A DNA stretch of 41,474 nucleotides from Magnetaquiglobus sp039908105 (GTDB lineage Bacteria; Pseudomonadota; Magnetococcia; Magnetococcales; Magnetaquicoccaceae): assembly GCA_039908105.1 (NCBI GenBank), contig JAMOBI010000017.1, positions 1 to 41,474 on the forward strand. Direction: 5' to 3'. Shown piece after piece: positions 41,203-41,474 of this stretch; position 1 is the first letter of the stretch, and every line of letters starts with the position of its first letter. The notes beneath the pieces are model-generated. The model made no database searches. It was not told where the DNA came from and was given only the letters and a program-made list of their open reading frames with translations. A program made the position numbers and the translations under genes.

Positions 41203-41474
41203 TAAACCGCACCCAGCTTGAAATGTGTAGTTACTGGTAAAAAAAAGAGAGGGTCTGGGAGATTCCTCTCCCAGGGTTTTGCTTTTGACTTTGCGCGCTT
41301 TATAAAAAAAGCATTTTTCGCCCTTTCTGCGAAAAATGTGCTGTACACGGCCTTCGCAGAAGTCTGGATCAACCAAGCTGATTTGACAGGTTGCGACGGG
41401 CTGGCACGCCAGTCACCAAACCTTAAAGCCTCTGTCACGCGGCTTTGTTCTTGGGCCATGTTCGCGGGATTGTT
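41203..41474 (+). repeat. Repeat copy R11, running off the window
   Basis: TA then AACCGCACCCAGCTTGAAATG, the A run with GAGAGGGT, the terminator-like hairpin CTGGGAGATTCCTCTCCCAG and a diverged constant hairpin. The variable stem is broken. From about 41366 it continues as the inverse of the middle module of copy R5 (TCAACCAAGCTGATTTGACAG through CCTCTGTCACGCGGCTTTG) and ends at the window edge in CATGTTCGCGGGATTGTT, one arm of the R5 23-bp stem with one change. It accounts for the 353 bases after the SCO1 gene. Confidence 0.85.

Noticed and set aside
1..41474. CRISPR array
   Set aside because: The repeats are scattered singly between genes, differ in length and are not spaced by unique spacers of equal size; no cas gene is seen.
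1..41474. tRNA or rRNA genes
   Set aside because: No cloverleaf or conserved rRNA segment was recognised in any intergenic stretch.

Overview
The window is a stretch of a Gram-negative, motile, GC-rich proteobacterial chromosome. The evidence for this is type II secretion pseudopilins, periplasmic PDZ and SCO1-type proteins, two methyl-accepting chemotaxis proteins, a chemosensory operon and many multi-receiver signalling proteins. A free-living alphaproteobacterium-like or Magnetococcales-like organism would fit, but no rRNA or other firm marker is present, so the affiliation is a low-confidence inference.

Layout. 1-2000: the gspJ-gspK tail of a type II secretion cluster between repeat copies. 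2.2-6.1 kb: a cold-shock protein with its own promoter and terminator, an N-acetylglutamate synthase, a ThiO-like glycine oxidase, a small acidic protein and trpF. 6.4-9.4 kb: the guaB-guaA operon for GMP synthesis. 9.7-13.1 kb: a secreted double-PDZ protein, methionine aminopeptidase, a DUF2892 membrane protein and thiol peroxidase. 13.5-20.2 kb: a leftward pair (GAF/HD-GYP protein, CHASE2/degenerate cyclase), then a NIT-type chemoreceptor and a rhodanese-like protein. 20.5-25 kb: metG, a three-receiver protein with a degenerate cyclase domain, and a DUF349-like protein. 25.2-29 kb: a tiny membrane protein and a YciO-family protein (leftward), then ilvD and an Rpn-family nuclease-like protein. 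29-38.7 kb: a dCACHE chemoreceptor, a Phd/PIN toxin-antitoxin pair, and the operon cheB-cheR(TPR)-cheA(REC)-REC-[Hpt-REC-REC-GGDEF]. 39-41.1 kb: a family-4-like uracil-DNA glycosylase, a small unknown protein and an SCO1/SenC protein.

The signalling operon resembles the Wsp/alternative-function chemosensory systems: receptor, adaptation enzymes and a hybrid CheA appear to feed a diguanylate cyclase, which makes c-di-GMP. The HD-GYP protein elsewhere in the window would degrade c-di-GMP. Two different proteins carry class III cyclase folds in which the first metal-binding Asp is Gly, so they look like sensors or scaffolds rather than enzymes.

The most unusual content is an interspersed repeat family in at least eleven places (about 45-430 bp each), nearly always in intergenic DNA and often just after a stop codon. 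Complete copies begin with AACCGCA and end with its inverse, usually between TA dinucleotides. They contain a terminator-like hairpin, a constant GCATTTTTCGC hairpin and a third hairpin whose stem sequence differs between copies while its pairing is kept. No transposase for them is present, so they look like non-autonomous, MITE-like elements with a selected secondary structure. I regard this family as the best candidate here for something undescribed.
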